A stretch of DNA of 64,000 bases from NCBI RefSeq assembly GCF_003545765.1, contig NZ_QXIO01000008.1, positions 1 to 64,000 of the forward strand, written 5' to 3'. Each line of letters opens with the position of its first letter. Position 1 is the stretch's first letter. Both the position numbers and the translations under genes were made by a program. Below are positions 63,467 through 64,000 of this stretch, piece after piece. The notes beneath the pieces were generated by a model. The model saw nothing but the letters and a program-made list of their open reading frames with translations, did not search any database and had not been told where the DNA came from. Origin of the DNA: Colwellia sp. RSH04. Lineage in GTDB: Bacteria; Pseudomonadota; Gammaproteobacteria; Enterobacterales; Alteromonadaceae.

Positions 63467-64000
63467 TTAGTCGTTTATCTTGCCATTAATTTGGTGGGAC
63501 TTATTTACTGTAACTTGCAGTGTTTGCATACGACGACTATCTGATGCGAGTACTTTAAACTCGAAATTATCTAACGTGATATGCTCGCCTTTTTTCGGCA
63601 TATGGTTAAATTGATGCAGTACGATACCACCAATGGTATCAGCGTCATTTTCATCAAACTCACAGTTAAAGAACTCATTGAAATCTTCCAGTTCAGTTAA
63701 AGCTCTAACAAGGTAGACGGTTCCAGCAAGGTGCTTGATATCTTCTTCGATATCATCATCGGTTTCATCTTCAATTTCGCCGACAATTTGTTCTAAAATA
63801 TCTTCAATTGTAATGACACCTGAAACACCACCATATTCATCGACAACGAGTGCCATATGATAACGATTAGAGCGAAACTCTTTTAGTAGCGGCTCTACTT
63901 TTTTACTTTCAGGAACAATAATAGCAGGGCGTATAATACTTTGCAGACTGAGCTTTTCCTCAGTTTGTTGATTAAAACCAAAGGCGAGTAAATCTTTGGC
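63467..64000 (-). CDS. corC: CorC/YbeX magnesium and cobalt efflux protein, C-terminal part
   Basis: The last about 177 residues of a CorC protein, cut by the right window edge at its 5' side. The second CBS-like region, with AKDLLAFGF at the edge and FRSNRYHMALVVDEYGG, is followed by the CorC_HlyC transporter-associated domain (ADTIGGIVLHQFNHMPKKG). CorC/YbeX proteins take part in divalent cation homeostasis and ribosome-related phenotypes. It lies directly upstream of lnt and is probably co-transcribed with it. Confidence 0.93.
   Translation of the reverse strand, partial: AKDLLAFGFNQQTEEKLSLQSIIRPAIIVPESKKVEPLLKEFRSNRYHMALVVDEYGGVSGVITIEDILEQIVGEIEDETDDDIEEDIKHLAGTVYLVRALTELEDFNEFFNCEFDENDADTIGGIVLHQFNHMPKKGEHITLDNFEFKVLASDSRRMQTLQVTVNKSHQINGKIND

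Noticed and set aside
1-64000. CRISPR array, tRNA, rRNA, transposase or prophage genes
   Set aside because: No spaced direct repeats, cloverleaf-like segments, recombinase or phage genes were seen on either strand; this is a visual search only.

Overview
The window reads as chromosome of a marine gammaproteobacterium of the Alteromonadales, most likely Colwelliaceae (Colwellia or Thalassotalea type). This rests on the AT-rich sequence, dense short-spaced genes, proteins that look like Colwellia/Shewanella families, a PEP-CTERM protein, many signalling proteins and classic gamma-proteobacterial gene order (mutH, then rppH-ptsP-TauE-lgt-thyA; pabB-nudL-sdaA next to a class I fumarase; corC-lnt). 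No rRNA, tRNA, CRISPR array, transposase or prophage was recognised. The taxonomic call is inference; no search could be run.

Left part (1-20 kb): a DUF2058 protein, a glutaredoxin-like protein, the periplasmic methionine sulfoxide repair pair msrP-msrQ, a hemerythrin/NIT/HAMP/GGDEF sensor, a secreted amidohydrolase pair whose second member lacks the metal-binding histidines, a patatin fused to an outer-membrane barrel, a hexose-6-phosphate mutarotase, mutH, and the block rppH, ptsP, a TauE/SafE permease, lgt and thyA. A soluble zinc-binding chemoreceptor follows.

Middle (20-37 kb): a decayed metal-tetrapyrrole uptake locus, made of the 3' remnants of a TonB receptor and a CobN-like chelatase that were once divergent and have lost both 5' halves. 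Then a PEP-CTERM protein, sdaA, nudL, pabB, fumarase, a broken solute-binding gene, a LysR regulator divergent from a KamA-family radical SAM enzyme, small membrane and truncated genes, a HAD phosphatase, a metallo-beta-lactamase-fold enzyme and the overlapping pair hxlR-nudC.

Right part (37-64 kb): a hemerythrin, a GFA-fold protein, a second LysR regulator, an esterase-like hydrolase, and an operon of CoA-transferase (two subunits), class III aminotransferase and 3-oxoadipyl-CoA-type thiolase under a divergent IclR regulator. This looks like a route that deaminates a beta-amino acid and cleaves the resulting beta-keto acid. Next come rmuC, a chemoreceptor-porin-PstS-like operon, an NSS transporter, a glyoxalase-II-fold protein coupled to a voltage-gated channel with an unusually acidic filter, prolyl aminopeptidase, a YaiI protein, an alkyltransferase-like DNA protein, a small heat shock protein, a secreted thiol peroxidase, a receiver-CheC fusion next to a PAS-diguanylate cyclase, lnt and the end of corC.

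Themes are redox and peroxide defence, c-di-GMP and chemotaxis signalling, and several gene remnants. The best leads are the aminotransferase operon, the chemoreceptor-porin-PstS operon, the CheY-CheC/diguanylate cyclase pair, the amidohydrolase pair with one apparent pseudoenzyme, and the channel filter.
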